Shown: positions 16,364-25,307, counted from the first letter of the stretch. The stretch: 62,783 bases of DNA from Abditibacteriaceae bacterium (GCA_019239895.1 JAFAZH010000001.1:1-62783), one strand, 5' to 3'. Translations and numbers: made by a program. The notes: generated by a model not told the origin, from the sequence alone.

Positions 16364-18007
16364 TTACTTTTGAACACTCGCCGCTGGCAATAAGCCATAG
16401 CAGGTGATGCCATTGCCACTCACAAAGACACGACCATTCACCACCGTGGGACTGACAAAGCGACTGGCGTAATCAAGGTGATCGGCTAAACCGCTGGAAT
16501 CAGAGTTGTACAGAGGTAGCCCGGACACCGCATCATAGGCTCGCAAAGCTGCGCCCAACTTCTGTTGCCCCTCGGTTTCAACTGTCCACACAATGCCATT
16601 GTGGTTACCTTGACTGGAAACCACTGGCGTCGTAGGCCGTTCCAAGACCTCTTTGAGCGTCCACACTGGATCGAAATGCACCTTACCGGTTGCCGCATCG
16701 CGGCGCAGGCGCAGGGCCACCATGCCTTTATGTTCTTGGGGGCCGGGTTGATCGCCAGCCACGAAGATTAAGCGGCCTTTGTCACCCGCATCAAAATAAG
16801 CGGCAGTGGCACGGATACCTTCATTATAAACAGCTTTGTCATCACCAAACAGACGCAATTTTTGTAACTGCCCACCAACACTTCCCAGGTGGTCACGGTT
16901 CAGGAGATAGCCCAAGCCATCCTTGCCACCGGTAAAGAGCAAGTGCGGTGTTTTGGCACCGGGCATATCAGGCAGCACCAGGGCACTGGCTCCGCCCAAA
17001 TCTTCATCTTCGTCGTTAAGATGCTGGTAGTTAGCGGGGGTAAAGTAATCAGCACGAGTTCGCGTAAAGCGTAGCCCAGAGGCAGTTGAGCGCAAGTGAA
17101 ACACACTTTGCCCCAGGTGATCCCCGCCGCGCGGCAAATCGTATTCGCCGTTACCTGTTACACCAAAAATATCACCCGATGCCGTGGCGGAGAGTCCCCC
17201 GGCACTCCAAATACCCGCGCCATCAGCAAAAGGGCAAGTGCAAAAGAGTTGAGGTGTCGCTTGTGGTCGTCGTGTGTCGAAGGCCGCGACCCACCCGCGC
17301 CAGGGCGGAGCATCGCCGCGCCCACCAAAGGGCACCAACAACCAGTTGCCCACCAGGGACAATGCACCTCGCTGCATGACTTCGCCCGTGATAAAATCCT
17401 TCGTTCCAGTTTTGCCGCGATAGACTCCGCGCACTATCTGCGGCCAACCGGACTTCGTTTTACCCGTAGCAAGGTCTAAGGCCCAGACCAGATGATGCTG
17501 GCGCAGACCCCGCCGGGTGAGGCCGCACACATAGAGAGTGTGAGTAGCAGCATCAATGACGGGTGTGGACAGCACACCATGCACGGATGCTCCCCACCCG
17601 CCAGTAAATTCGGCATCGCTTAAGGGCGGTGCTAATTCGCGGCGAACCCAGAGCAGATTGCCCGTGGCGGCTTCCAGTGCATAGACGCTGTTGCGCTCTG
17701 TGGCAGCAAAGACCACATCGCGCTGTTGCGTGCCAAGCGCCAGATTGCTGACTACCAGGGGAGAACCCGGCACGGAACCATCTAATTCTTGGTTCCAGAG
17801 CTTACCAAAGTTTTTCGCATTAACAGTGGCGGGCATTAATTGCGTTTCATGACTATTCCAGCCCAACCGTGCGTTGTCATAATGAAAAGTCAGACAATGC
17901 ACCGGAGGCGATGCCGGAACAGATGCGGACATTTGAGAATGACCACAGCCAAATAATGCCACAACCAATAAGGACATGAAACTGACCGACAAGAACTTCT
18001 GTATCAT
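16364..18007 (-). CDS. PQQ-like beta-propeller lipoprotein (BamB-like repeats)
   Basis: This 547-residue predicted lipoprotein has the leader MIQKFLSVSFMSLLVVALFGC, with lipobox LFGC. The mature part carries PQQ-like propeller repeats: FAATERNSVYALEAATGNLLW, LVWALDLATGKTK, AFDTRRPQ, LLFTGGKDGLGYLLNRD and AYDAVSGLPLYN. No catalytic PQQ or calcium site is evident, so it is more likely a scaffold or binding protein than a dehydrogenase. It starts NARLGWNSHETQL after the leader, a pattern common in secreted propellers from these phyla. It heads a two-gene unit with the 380-residue protein. A TTG 30 bases upstream is the alternative start. Confidence 0.85.
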   Translation of the reverse strand: MIQKFLSVSFMSLLVVALFGCGHSQMSASVPASPPVHCLTFHYDNARLGWNSHETQLMPATVNAKNFGKLWNQELDGSVPGSPLVVSNLALGTQQRDVVFAATERNSVYALEAATGNLLWVRRELAPPLSDAEFTGGWGASVHGVLSTPVIDAATHTLYVCGLTRRGLRQHHLVWALDLATGKTKSGWPQIVRGVYRGKTGTKDFITGEVMQRGALSLVGNWLLVPFGGRGDAPPWRGWVAAFDTRRPQATPQLFCTCPFADGAGIWSAGGLSATASGDIFGVTGNGEYDLPRGGDHLGQSVFHLRSTASGLRFTRTRADYFTPANYQHLNDEDEDLGGASALVLPDMPGAKTPHLLFTGGKDGLGYLLNRDHLGSVGGQLQKLRLFGDDKAVYNEGIRATAAYFDAGDKGRLIFVAGDQPGPQEHKGMVALRLRRDAATGKVHFDPVWTLKEVLERPTTPVVSSQGNHNGIVWTVETEGQQKLGAALRAYDAVSGLPLYNSDSSGLADHLDYASRFVSPTVVNGRVFVSGNGITCYGLLPAASVQK

Positions 18008-18444
18008 ATGGGAGAAGGATACCAGAATTGGCTGCAATAGTGGCTTTGGTAGTGGCCCAACGTATGGTCTGAGAGTTCAATGACTAAGCGTTTAAGACTC
18101 GTGGTTTTCCCGCCACCAGCCGCCTGCCAAAATAAGTTTTCAGGTTTTGGGCATATTTTCAACATCTTTTCAATGGGCACCTATTGAACCCCATGAAGGT
18201 CTGTCCATCGCGTATATTCCTGGTAGAGAGGATTACAGAGAGCGTCCCCATCCATTGCAACCATGAGTCGCGGGAGAACAGCAATCAATATCTGGTGTGC
18301 GGCAGGTCAGTGAACTAATTTCCGCGTTATTCCGCGTTTCCCGGACGCTCCGTAGAGCCATTGCCCAATCACGAGCCATGAACTCTCACTCATCAGGTTG
18401 AACCACTGCCTGGCTTTTATTACAGATGGCATTGCTCTTCAGCC
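18008..18444. other. Gene-free stretch, nothing recognised
   Basis: This 437-base stretch lies between the propeller gene start and the alpha-galactosidase stop, both on the minus strand. It holds no convincing reading frame, terminator hairpin or strong promoter that I could find. It presumably contains the promoter of the propeller gene. Confidence 0.5.
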
Positions 18445-20919
18445 TCATCTCACCTGTTGATACTGAATGATAGCGGATTGAGGCTTATTCGGCAAAGTGA
18501 CAGGTGCGCCTATATCCATCAGTTCCTTGCCCGTCATTTCACGGTGAACATTGGTGTCCAAATCGGTGAAGCGATAATGAGCATTTGGTTGCAAGCCGCG
18601 TAAGCGCAGTCGTAAAGTGTCTTCATTACATTGAGCACGGCGAAAGACTTGGGCCATGCCATCGCCTTGTTTGGGGCGATTGAACTGCCACGCGATCCAG
18701 GCGTTTTCGGACAAGGTATAAGGAGTTAGCGGATAGTAGTCGCTAACATAATAAGGCGCGACCTGCCGCCATTGGCCGATGAGGCGGCGGGCTTCGGCCC
18801 AATCCACATCATCCCGGCGCGCATCCGGGCCAATGGTCATGTGCCAGTTCATGGAACTGCGGAAGTGGTAAGCGTCGGTGGCCGAGCCGGTGCCCTGATA
18901 AGGCATCCAGAGGGCAAAGCCATAGGTGTGGCCCTGTTCGTTTTCGGGGCGGCCAATGTCATCGCTACGCAGCAGGGGCACCGAACGACGCATCGTTTCT
19001 AAATCGTTACGACGACCGCCGCTGGAGCAGGAATCAATGAGCATACCAGGATGGCGACGGCGCAGTTCATCCCAGTAGGATAAATAACCTTCGATATAAT
19101 GGATTTCCGTAATGCCCTGGCGGTCGGGGGCTTCGCCATCGCGCCAGATGCCGAGGGGGTTGATGTTAAAATCCTGGCGATAAAGGTCAATACCCTGCTC
19201 CGTCAAGAGATGATCCACATGATCGGTCAGCCATTGTCGGGCTTGTGGGTTGCCCAGGTTCAGCAGGCGATTATTGGCATCGTGACCCAGCAGCCATTCC
19301 GGGTGCTTGTCCCACAGCCAGGTGCCAGGCGTCACCCGTTCCGGCTCAAACCAGACAATGCTTTTGACTCCTTTTTGATGAGCATGATCGGTGATAGCGC
19401 GCAAGCCGTGGGGGAAGCGTTGAGTATCCACTTCCCAGGTGCCGGTATTGTCCCAACGACCATTATTGAAATACCATCCAGCATCCATCCACCAATAGTC
19501 AATGGTCAGACGCTCCGCCACGTAACGATCTACAAAGAGTATCTGATTGGCTTCATTGGCGTGAATCATCTCACCAAAATGCGAGGAGCTACACCCCGCC
19601 AGTTGCGGCGGCAGTGGTTGCCCATTATGGGTCGGCAGGTTATACGCGAGCAGCCAACGCCGCCAGAGGTTCTGACCGCGCAGCCAGTCCACTTTCCAGA
19701 AAACCAGGGCGATTAATGGGCTGCGGACTTCCTCGCCAGGATGTAAGACGAAGTGAGTCTGTTCCTGCCCCGCCACTACCGCCCCTTCGCGGGTGAACTG
19801 GCTGCTCCACTGGCCGGGCCACCCCACCGCCAGGACAACGCCGCCGTCATCATATTCGAGGTTAAAGTACGGTAAAAAGCGGTCTGAACCACGCCCATCA
19901 GGAGTAAATCTCTGGTCGGAATTATCGCCATCCAGGGCGACTTCATGCGGTTGATAAGCATTGGGGCCATTATAGCCACCCTCGGCGTAATGTAACAGGG
20001 AAAAGGCGCGACTCCCGCGTGGAAAGTGGCTGTTCAGAGCCTGGATATTTTCGAGAATAGGCGTGTCAGCCTGGCCTGTATTCTTGAAATACAGCGTCCA
20101 CTCGACCGCTGGAAAATCGCGGTATTCAATCGCCGCGCAACGAACTTCCAAACCTGTCTTCGGGTCAGTCCAACGCAGGGTATGCTCGACCCGTTGCGCA
20201 TCTAAAGTTCGCGCTTCGCGTGTCAGTTTCCAGGTGTCTAATAAGGCTGAGGCAGGCTGACCTGCATAAGTGAAGGAAAACGGTGGCTCGACGGCAAAAC
20301 GCGAGGCGGAGTCTGTTTCGGTCATGGGCAGATCGGCCAGCCACAACTCACGGCCATTTTGCAAGGTGACTTTCGCCTCGGCCCAATCGGCCTGGTCACA
20401 GGCTATCCCATCGGGAGTGGGGTCAACTAGAAGCACGAATTCTGTCGCGCCACTCAGGGCCACCTGCACCGCCTTAGCCGCCATGCCTTCGTGCATGACG
20501 CCAGAACGGAATTTCTCTTCTCCTCCCACCTGCACCGAAAAATCCACGCTGCCGCGCCCGCCACTGGTTTGCTCATTGGTATCCACCCCAGCGATAGCCG
20601 TAAAAGTCGCGCCCGGCCCCGGCAAACGCGCCAGGAGCTTGCTGAACGCATGACAGAAGAGACCACGTGTATATTGCTGCTCACCCAGGCGCAGCGGCTT
20701 GCCAGCCCGTCCATTCTTCTGCACGGGATCGTGGTTGGCGATAACGGTTAGCCCCGGTTTCGCCTCGCCTTCTATGCCACCCTGAAACTTCGCCACCACC
20801 CAGCGGTGGGCATCGGCCATTTCCTCTGTTGTGGGCGAGAGGAGACTGGCCCCGTTCGCTATTCCGGCTCCACCTAACATAACCATCAGCAAAGCACCTC
20901 GCGCCAGTTGGTTTAACAT
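18445..20919 (-). CDS. GH36-type alpha-galactosidase with N-terminal NPCBM domain
   Basis: This 824-residue secreted glycoside hydrolase has a signal peptide to about residue 24 (GGAGIANGAS). An NPCBM carbohydrate-binding domain (about 35-200) contains TRGLFCHAFSKL. It is followed by the GH36/GH-D N-terminal beta domain and a catalytic barrel. The nucleophile is the Asp of YRQDFNIN (about 584) and the acid/base is in LLRSDDIGRP (about 653). WYFNNGRWDNTGTW, FEPERVTPGTWL and CSSGGRRND complete the active-site signature. The family releases terminal alpha-galactose from galactomannan or raffinose-type sugars. TGGGAGGCAG just before the ATG at 20919 decides the start over the ATG at 20949, which has no ribosome-binding site. 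Confidence 0.9.
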   Translation of the reverse strand: MLNQLARGALLMVMLGGAGIANGASLLSPTTEEMADAHRWVVAKFQGGIEGEAKPGLTVIANHDPVQKNGRAGKPLRLGEQQYTRGLFCHAFSKLLARLPGPGATFTAIAGVDTNEQTSGGRGSVDFSVQVGGEEKFRSGVMHEGMAAKAVQVALSGATEFVLLVDPTPDGIACDQADWAEAKVTLQNGRELWLADLPMTETDSASRFAVEPPFSFTYAGQPASALLDTWKLTREARTLDAQRVEHTLRWTDPKTGLEVRCAAIEYRDFPAVEWTLYFKNTGQADTPILENIQALNSHFPRGSRAFSLLHYAEGGYNGPNAYQPHEVALDGDNSDQRFTPDGRGSDRFLPYFNLEYDDGGVVLAVGWPGQWSSQFTREGAVVAGQEQTHFVLHPGEEVRSPLIALVFWKVDWLRGQNLWRRWLLAYNLPTHNGQPLPPQLAGCSSSHFGEMIHANEANQILFVDRYVAERLTIDYWWMDAGWYFNNGRWDNTGTWEVDTQRFPHGLRAITDHAHQKGVKSIVWFEPERVTPGTWLWDKHPEWLLGHDANNRLLNLGNPQARQWLTDHVDHLLTEQGIDLYRQDFNINPLGIWRDGEAPDRQGITEIHYIEGYLSYWDELRRRHPGMLIDSCSSGGRRNDLETMRRSVPLLRSDDIGRPENEQGHTYGFALWMPYQGTGSATDAYHFRSSMNWHMTIGPDARRDDVDWAEARRLIGQWRQVAPYYVSDYYPLTPYTLSENAWIAWQFNRPKQGDGMAQVFRRAQCNEDTLRLRLRGLQPNAHYRFTDLDTNVHREMTGKELMDIGAPVTLPNKPQSAIIQYQQVR

Positions 20920-21022
20920 CTGCCTCCCAAGCGTTAAAAATAAGTTCATCGTTAATTCTATCGCTTCGAGAGAAAACGCGGTGATGACTTTTGATTAGCT
21001 GATGACCTTAAAGGCCCGTTTT

Positions 21023-21041
21023 GGCCCTCACCCCGGCCCCT
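21023..21041. repeat. Left half of a dispersed palindromic repeat split by IS110
   Basis: The bases GGCCCTCACCCCGGCCCCT match the start of the inverted-repeat arm at 27837-27855, apart from one C. The other half lies at 22241-22277, on the far side of the insertion. Joining the halves at the shared CT rebuilds one continuous hairpin. Confidence 0.75.
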
Positions 21042-21057
21042 TGTATGGTTAAGAGCA

Positions 21058-21168
21058 GGTGGTGAGGTATGCTGAGTCTAAAGTCACCCGCCCCCTGCTG
21101 CACCGCCCGCCTGAGTGGCTGGCGTGTGACAGCCTGGGAGAGACGACTTAGACGCTGGCCTCACCACC
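21058..21168 (+). ncRNA. Candidate bridge RNA region of the IS110 element
   Basis: GGTGGTGAGG (21058-21067) pairs exactly with 21159-21168. Nested inside, 21076-21085 pairs with 21145-21153 with one bulged A. The enclosed 59 bases contain further GC-rich short pairings. In IS110 elements the non-coding left end encodes the bridge RNA whose loops pair with target and donor. The position and folding fit; the loops were not matched base by base, and the transcript may extend toward 21265. Confidence 0.45.
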
Positions 21169-21265
21169 GATGAAGAATCCTGCTGCTGGTCGTGTGCCGT
21201 GCAGACCAGACAGCCGATGGGTTACAAGGGTGTGGGAGGCCCTTTTTCTCGCTGGGAGGCGCATT

Positions 21266-22225
21266 ATGTTAGGGATTGACGTGAGCAAAGAGACGCTGGC
21301 CTGTACCCTGCTCGATCCACAGACCCATAAGCCATTATGGAGCCGCACCTATCCTAACACCGCAACGGGCGTGATGCGTTTACTCCGCCACACGCCGCCC
21401 GCTTCACCTTGGGCCTTAGAACCCACCGGACGGTATAGCTTATTAGCCGCCACCACAGCTCAGGCTGCGGGGCGCAGCGTGCTCTTGGCCCAACCCAAGC
21501 CAGCTCGCCACTTTCTGCGTAGCATCCAGAGCCGGGCTAAAACCGATAGGTTGGATAGTCACGGCATTGGCTTGTTTGCTTTGTGCCGTCCTTTACCGCC
21601 TTATCCGTTAAAATCTCCTGTAGTGGAACAACTCGATCAACTGCTGCGAGCGCGCAAAAGTCTGGCGGCGGCCTTAGCCAGCTTCGCGCTACAGGCCACA
21701 GAAATGCCGCACGCGGCTCCCGCCTTAGCTCCGGTTATGGCCGCGTTGGAGACTCAAAAGAAGGCGCTGGATCAGCAGATTAGGCAGCTTACAACTTCTC
21801 ATGCGGCCTTTGCCATCACTAAAGAGTTGGAGAAAGTGCCCGGCATTGGCCCCGTTACTGCCGCGACTTTGGCGGCGCGTCTGGTGGCTCATGACTTCGG
21901 GCACAGTGATGCGTTTGTGGCCTACTGTGGTTTGGATGTCGGAGTGCGGCAATCCGGCAAGAAGCAGGGCCAAAGCGGCTTAACCAAGCAAGGCGACGGC
22001 GAGTTGAGACGGCTGTTGTATTTGGCGGCGCAAGCGAATCTGCGCCGTAAAGACAGACCCTTTAAGGCCCACTATGAGCGGGAGCGGGCCAAAGGCTTGA
22101 CCTCGACTGCGGCCTTATGTGCCGTAGCCAGGAAACTGGCGCGGCTGGCGTGGTCACTCCATAAACATGGCACGGCTTACGATCCGGCGCGAGTTTATCA
22201 GCAAAATCAGCTCTCACTCCCTTGA
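21266..22225 (+). CDS. IS110-family transposase (bridge-RNA-guided recombinase)
   Basis: This 319-residue recombinase has an N-terminal RuvC-like DEDD domain: D5 (GIDVSKE), E52 (ALEPTGRY), D94 and D97 (KTDRLDSHG). A helical linker (about 120-185) leads to a Tnp_20 domain with KVPGIGPVTAATLAARL and FVAYCGLDVGVRQSGKKQG. S230 of that segment is the expected catalytic serine, and GELRRLLYLAAQANLR follows. All key residues are present, so the protein should be active. The ATG at 21266 is chosen because GGGAGG lies seven bases upstream and the family starts at this point; the frame is open further upstream to 21170. It reads out of the left end that holds the candidate bridge RNA. Confidence 0.93.
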   Translation: MLGIDVSKETLACTLLDPQTHKPLWSRTYPNTATGVMRLLRHTPPASPWALEPTGRYSLLAATTAQAAGRSVLLAQPKPARHFLRSIQSRAKTDRLDSHGIGLFALCRPLPPYPLKSPVVEQLDQLLRARKSLAAALASFALQATEMPHAAPALAPVMAALETQKKALDQQIRQLTTSHAAFAITKELEKVPGIGPVTAATLAARLVAHDFGHSDAFVAYCGLDVGVRQSGKKQGQSGLTKQGDGELRRLLYLAAQANLRRKDRPFKAHYERERAKGLTSTAALCAVARKLARLAWSLHKHGTAYDPARVYQQNQLSLP

Positions 22226-22240
22226 CCCCAACCATAGAAT

Positions 22241-22277
22241 CTCTCCCAACTCTGGGAGAGGGGCCGGGGGTGAGGGC
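22241..22277. repeat. Right half of the dispersed palindromic repeat
   Basis: It begins CTCTCCCAACTCTGGGAG and continues with GGGCCGGGGGTGAGGGC, matching the repeat ends at 27838-27882 and 28010-28054. It immediately follows the IS110 right end. Confidence 0.75.
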
Positions 22278-22290
22278 TTCCATCCCAAAC

Positions 22291-22325
22291 AAAAAGGCGG
22301 CTGGTTCATAATTGAACCAGCCGCC
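22291..22325 (-). terminator. Rho-independent terminator of the stalk-protein gene
   Basis: A perfect 13-bp stem (GGCGGCTGGTTCA at 22296-22308, complement at 22313-22325) with a four-base loop is followed on the minus strand by five T bases (22295-22291). It lies 20 bases after the stop codon. Confidence 0.85.
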
Positions 22326-22344
22326 CCTACTGCACTTCACACTT

Positions 22345-24999
22345 CTATTGCCGCAGATAGCTCAGGCGACGGTCGCTGTAACCGGAATTATCGGCATAAG
22401 TGACTGGATTATCCAGACGCACACCGATGCGCGTACCACGCGGCACTAAGGCTTCGGCTGCCTTATTGCGGCTTTTCGACTGGTCATAGAGGTAGCCACC
22501 AATGCCACCCAGGATCGTGGAAAGGGTTGTGTTCTTCTTCAACAGCTTACCTGCGACAAATCCAATGCCAGCGCCAATGCCTACGACCTTTACGCGGTCA
22601 TTGGAGGATTTATTCTTGGCCACAATCCGTCCCTGGCTGTTGCTGACGTTCTTATCATCTAAGCTAATCAACTCGCCGCGTAACGGTTGCCGCGTGCCGT
22701 CAGGGAAGATGACATTGCGAAAATCAAAGTCGAGAACACCCGGATTGTCGCCTTCGTGCGGCTGGGCTTCAACCACGACACCCTCAATCTTGCTACCTGC
22801 GGGGAATTCGGAATCGCCCAACTGCTGCGAGGCAACGGTGGCCGTGAAAGTCTGTCCAACTTGCGCGGTGGCAGAAGAAAGGTCTTGGTCGAGTGTCACC
22901 GGCACCACAGCACCTTCGGGCACGTTGATATTGCGCGGCTCTTGCACGTTGTAAAAGCGTGGGGTCGCGCCATATTGGTTATCATAGTTAGTATCGTTAT
23001 AACCAAAATTGGTGTCGGTGCTGTTATGCAGGAAAGCCAGGCGACGGTTGCTGTAGCCACTGGTATCGGGATAATTTAGCCCATTATCCAGCCGCACGCC
23101 AAGCCGGGTGCCCTGAGGCACGACTGCTTCCCTGGGTTTGTTCTCACGCGAACGTCCAAACAGGTAGCCACCAACGCCACCTAACACCGTTGTCACCGTC
23201 GAATTGGTGTTGAGCACACGCCCTAAGACAAAGCCAACGCCAGCGCCAATACCGGCGATTTTTAGCCTGTCGCCACGACTCTGTGAGCTGGTCTTAGCCG
23301 TGATACGACCACGATCCATCGCTACATTGTCTTTATCCAAAGCGATCAGCTCACCCCGCAGCGGTTGGCGGGTGCCATCGGGCAAAATGACCGACTGAAA
23401 GTCCATGTCCAACACGCCGGGAGTATCGCCCTGCTTGGGCCGCGCCTCGGTAATAATTCCTTCGACTTTGCTGCCCGGAGGAAACTCAGAATCGCCCAAT
23501 TGCTGGGAAACGACCGTCGCCGTGAAGCGTTGGCCCACTTGGGAATTAGCTGAGGACAGGGCAGTATCTAAGCGCACCGGCACCACTACACCGGCAGGAA
23601 TGCGAATGGTGCGCAGGTTAGCACGGTTCAGGTCTTGGTTCCGGTCCCAATTGGGATTGTTGTTTTGATCCGGGTATTGGCCGCGATTGTCTATCGGGCG
23701 ATTATCCAACTGTCCGTTATCCGCCGGATAAATGTCATTACCCGGCCCGGCACCCAGATCAACTTGATTTTGGGCATCCTCAGTCCGGGCATTAATAAAG
23801 GGCGGCGTATCGGCGGTCAAATTTTGGTCAAGCTCAGTCGTCTCTAAGTCGGTGCGCAGGTAGCGGCCCCGCGTATCGGCATAGCCCGTAGCATCGGTGT
23901 AAGTGAGGGGGCTATTAACGCGGACACCGAGCCGAGTGCCTTGTTGAAGCACGGCCTCTTTGGGCTTCTTATCCCGTGAACGGCCAAACAGGTAGCCACC
24001 CGCCGCGCCTAATACTGTTGAAACGGTGGTATTAGTATTCAGCACACGCCCAAGCACAAAACCCGCGCCTGCCCCGACACCAATCACCTTAAGGCGATCA
24101 CCGCGACTCTGCGCGCTGCTCTTGGCAACCAGGCGTCCCTGACTGGAATATACATTGTTGTTATCAAGGGCAATTAACTCGCCGCGTAAGGGCAAACGTG
24201 TGCCATCTGGCAAAACGACTGAACGGAAATTGAAGTCGAGGACGCCAGGATTATTGCCAGCGCGAGGCCGGGCTTCGGTAAGCATGCCCTCCACCTTGCT
24301 GCCGGGGGGGAATTCGGAATCACCCAACCTCTGAGAAGCCACCGTCGCCGTAAAGGTTTGACCTACCGGCGAAGTAGCGGAAGATAAAGTGCTGTCCAGC
24401 ACGACCGGGACAACTGCGCCTGTGGGCACACTAATCGTGCGCGCTCCGGCGACTGCCGTGCCAGCCCCTGTGTCCAGGCCAGTTCCGATGCCGGTGCCAC
24501 TATTACCAATAGCCGGATTAGGCAAACTGGCAATCGTAGTCCCGTTATTATCGGCGTTAGGCGTGCTGATGCTAACCCGTTGTAGCACGTTATTCCAGTA
24601 CACCTGTGCGCCCATTGCTTCGGAGACAAACCGCAAGGGCACCATCGTGCGCCCCCCATATATCATGGCGGACTGATTCAATAAAACGCGTTGGCCATTC
24701 ACCGTAGCGAATGGGCTGTTAATTTGCAGAGAGATCAGCGCTTGGTCTTTCTGCGCTGTCACCGTCTGAGTCGCCGGGTTCCAGTTTAAGGTGGCACCCA
24801 GGGCCTCGAAGATGTCGCGCATTGGCACGAGGGTGGTGCCATTCTGAGCGATAGGGGCCACCGAGGTCGCCAACGGCTGCCCATTCAATTGCACGTCAAT
24901 GGCTTGCGCCACATTCGTTAAACCAGAGCCACTCACGGCCAAAGCCGCGAGGCCAATTAATTTCTTGGTCTGACGTTTACTACTTGAAGGTTTATGCAT
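22345..24999 (-). CDS. Secreted stalk-domain protein with three near-identical beta/glycine-zipper modules
   Basis: This 884-residue exported protein has a signal peptide (to about residue 36, NVAQA). A copper amine oxidase N-terminal (stalk) domain (about 36-150) contains LVPMRDIFEALGATLNWNP and MVPLRFVSEAMGAQVYW. Three modules of about 195-215 residues then repeat. Each has VPVxLDxxLSSAxxxVGQTFTATV, LGDSEFPxGSKxEG, a segment on FPDGTRxPLRGELI and a glycine-rich hydrophobic stretch (IGVGAGAGFVLGRVL). Each ends with GTRxGVR and SGYxxRRLxxL. The stalk domain usually supports cell-surface proteins. The glycine-zipper stretches suggest membrane or self-association. The ATG at 24999 is six bases after GGGGAG; the ATG at 25005 touches it. 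Role unknown. Confidence 0.85.
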   Translation of the reverse strand: MHKPSSSKRQTKKLIGLAALAVSGSGLTNVAQAIDVQLNGQPLATSVAPIAQNGTTLVPMRDIFEALGATLNWNPATQTVTAQKDQALISLQINSPFATVNGQRVLLNQSAMIYGGRTMVPLRFVSEAMGAQVYWNNVLQRVSISTPNADNNGTTIASLPNPAIGNSGTGIGTGLDTGAGTAVAGARTISVPTGAVVPVVLDSTLSSATSPVGQTFTATVASQRLGDSEFPPGSKVEGMLTEARPRAGNNPGVLDFNFRSVVLPDGTRLPLRGELIALDNNNVYSSQGRLVAKSSAQSRGDRLKVIGVGAGAGFVLGRVLNTNTTVSTVLGAAGGYLFGRSRDKKPKEAVLQQGTRLGVRVNSPLTYTDATGYADTRGRYLRTDLETTELDQNLTADTPPFINARTEDAQNQVDLGAGPGNDIYPADNGQLDNRPIDNRGQYPDQNNNPNWDRNQDLNRANLRTIRIPAGVVVPVRLDTALSSANSQVGQRFTATVVSQQLGDSEFPPGSKVEGIITEARPKQGDTPGVLDMDFQSVILPDGTRQPLRGELIALDKDNVAMDRGRITAKTSSQSRGDRLKIAGIGAGVGFVLGRVLNTNSTVTTVLGGVGGYLFGRSRENKPREAVVPQGTRLGVRLDNGLNYPDTSGYSNRRLAFLHNSTDTNFGYNDTNYDNQYGATPRFYNVQEPRNINVPEGAVVPVTLDQDLSSATAQVGQTFTATVASQQLGDSEFPAGSKIEGVVVEAQPHEGDNPGVLDFDFRNVIFPDGTRQPLRGELISLDDKNVSNSQGRIVAKNKSSNDRVKVVGIGAGIGFVAGKLLKKNTTLSTILGGIGGYLYDQSKSRNKAAEALVPRGTRIGVRLDNPVTYADNSGYSDRRLSYLRQ

Positions 25000-25029
25000 A
25001 ACCATCTCCCCTTCCAATTTACTTCTATC

Positions 25030-25055
25030 TTGGCACTGTGCTGACTTCGTGCCAA
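25030..25055. promoter_or_regulatory. Inverted repeat in the leader of the stalk-protein gene
   Basis: TTGGCAC (25030-25036) and GTGCCAA (25049-25055) are perfect 7-bp inverted repeats, 12 bases apart, about 30 bases upstream of the ATG. It could be an operator or a leader hairpin. Confidence 0.25.
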
Positions 25056-25204
25056 CGCTATCTAATAGGGCATGGACGGTGGATATAATGGAATGTTCTG
25101 GATAAATTGTAGGTTTCACGGCTTAGCTTACGCTCCGGCACCGCATTCCGAGCAACTCAAATACAGTGATTCAAAGCAGGCCAGGAAGAGTGTTCAGAGT
25201 TCGC

Positions 25205-25300
25205 TTAAAACTCTAAAACCACTCTGGTAAATGCTTCCGCAGCTCGGACATGCACCCAATGGCCAGCGTTAGCATTAGTGCAATTGCGGCAAGGTGGGCC
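25205..25300 (-). pseudogene. C-terminal remnant of an alpha/beta hydrolase gene
   Basis: Read on the minus strand, the frame ending at the stop 25205-25207 gives NAGHWVHVRAAEAF...VVLEF. This closely matches the last residues GAGHWVHVEAAEEFANVVLAF of the intact hydrolase at 25904-26686. Upstream of that the match fades (PPCRNCTNANAGHW against FPQARIATIPGAGHW), and no start or catalytic elbow remains. It is therefore a decayed duplicate of which about 30 codons survive. It lies directly downstream of the zinc-ribbon gene, which separates it from the intact copy. Confidence 0.75.
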
Positions 25301-25307
25301 GTGTTAT

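Larger units (their letters stand above)
21042..22240 (+). mobile_element. Complete IS110-family insertion sequence
   Basis: The boundaries are read by comparing the split palindromic repeat with the intact copy at 27838-27882. Left flank ends in CT (21040-21041) and right flank begins with CT (22241-22242), so the element is about 1.2 kb with a CT core. Ends carry a 7-bp subterminal inverted repeat (TATGGTT 21044-21050, AACCATA 22230-22236), and there is no target duplication beyond CT. The left non-coding end is about 220 bases and the right only 15, which is the IS110-subgroup rather than IS1111-subgroup layout. The transposase is intact. Confidence 0.85.

Noticed and set aside
21042..22240. 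Classification of the element as IS1111 subgroup
   Set aside because: That subgroup has the long non-coding, RNA-bearing region after the transposase; here only 15 bases follow the stop, while the left end has about 220.
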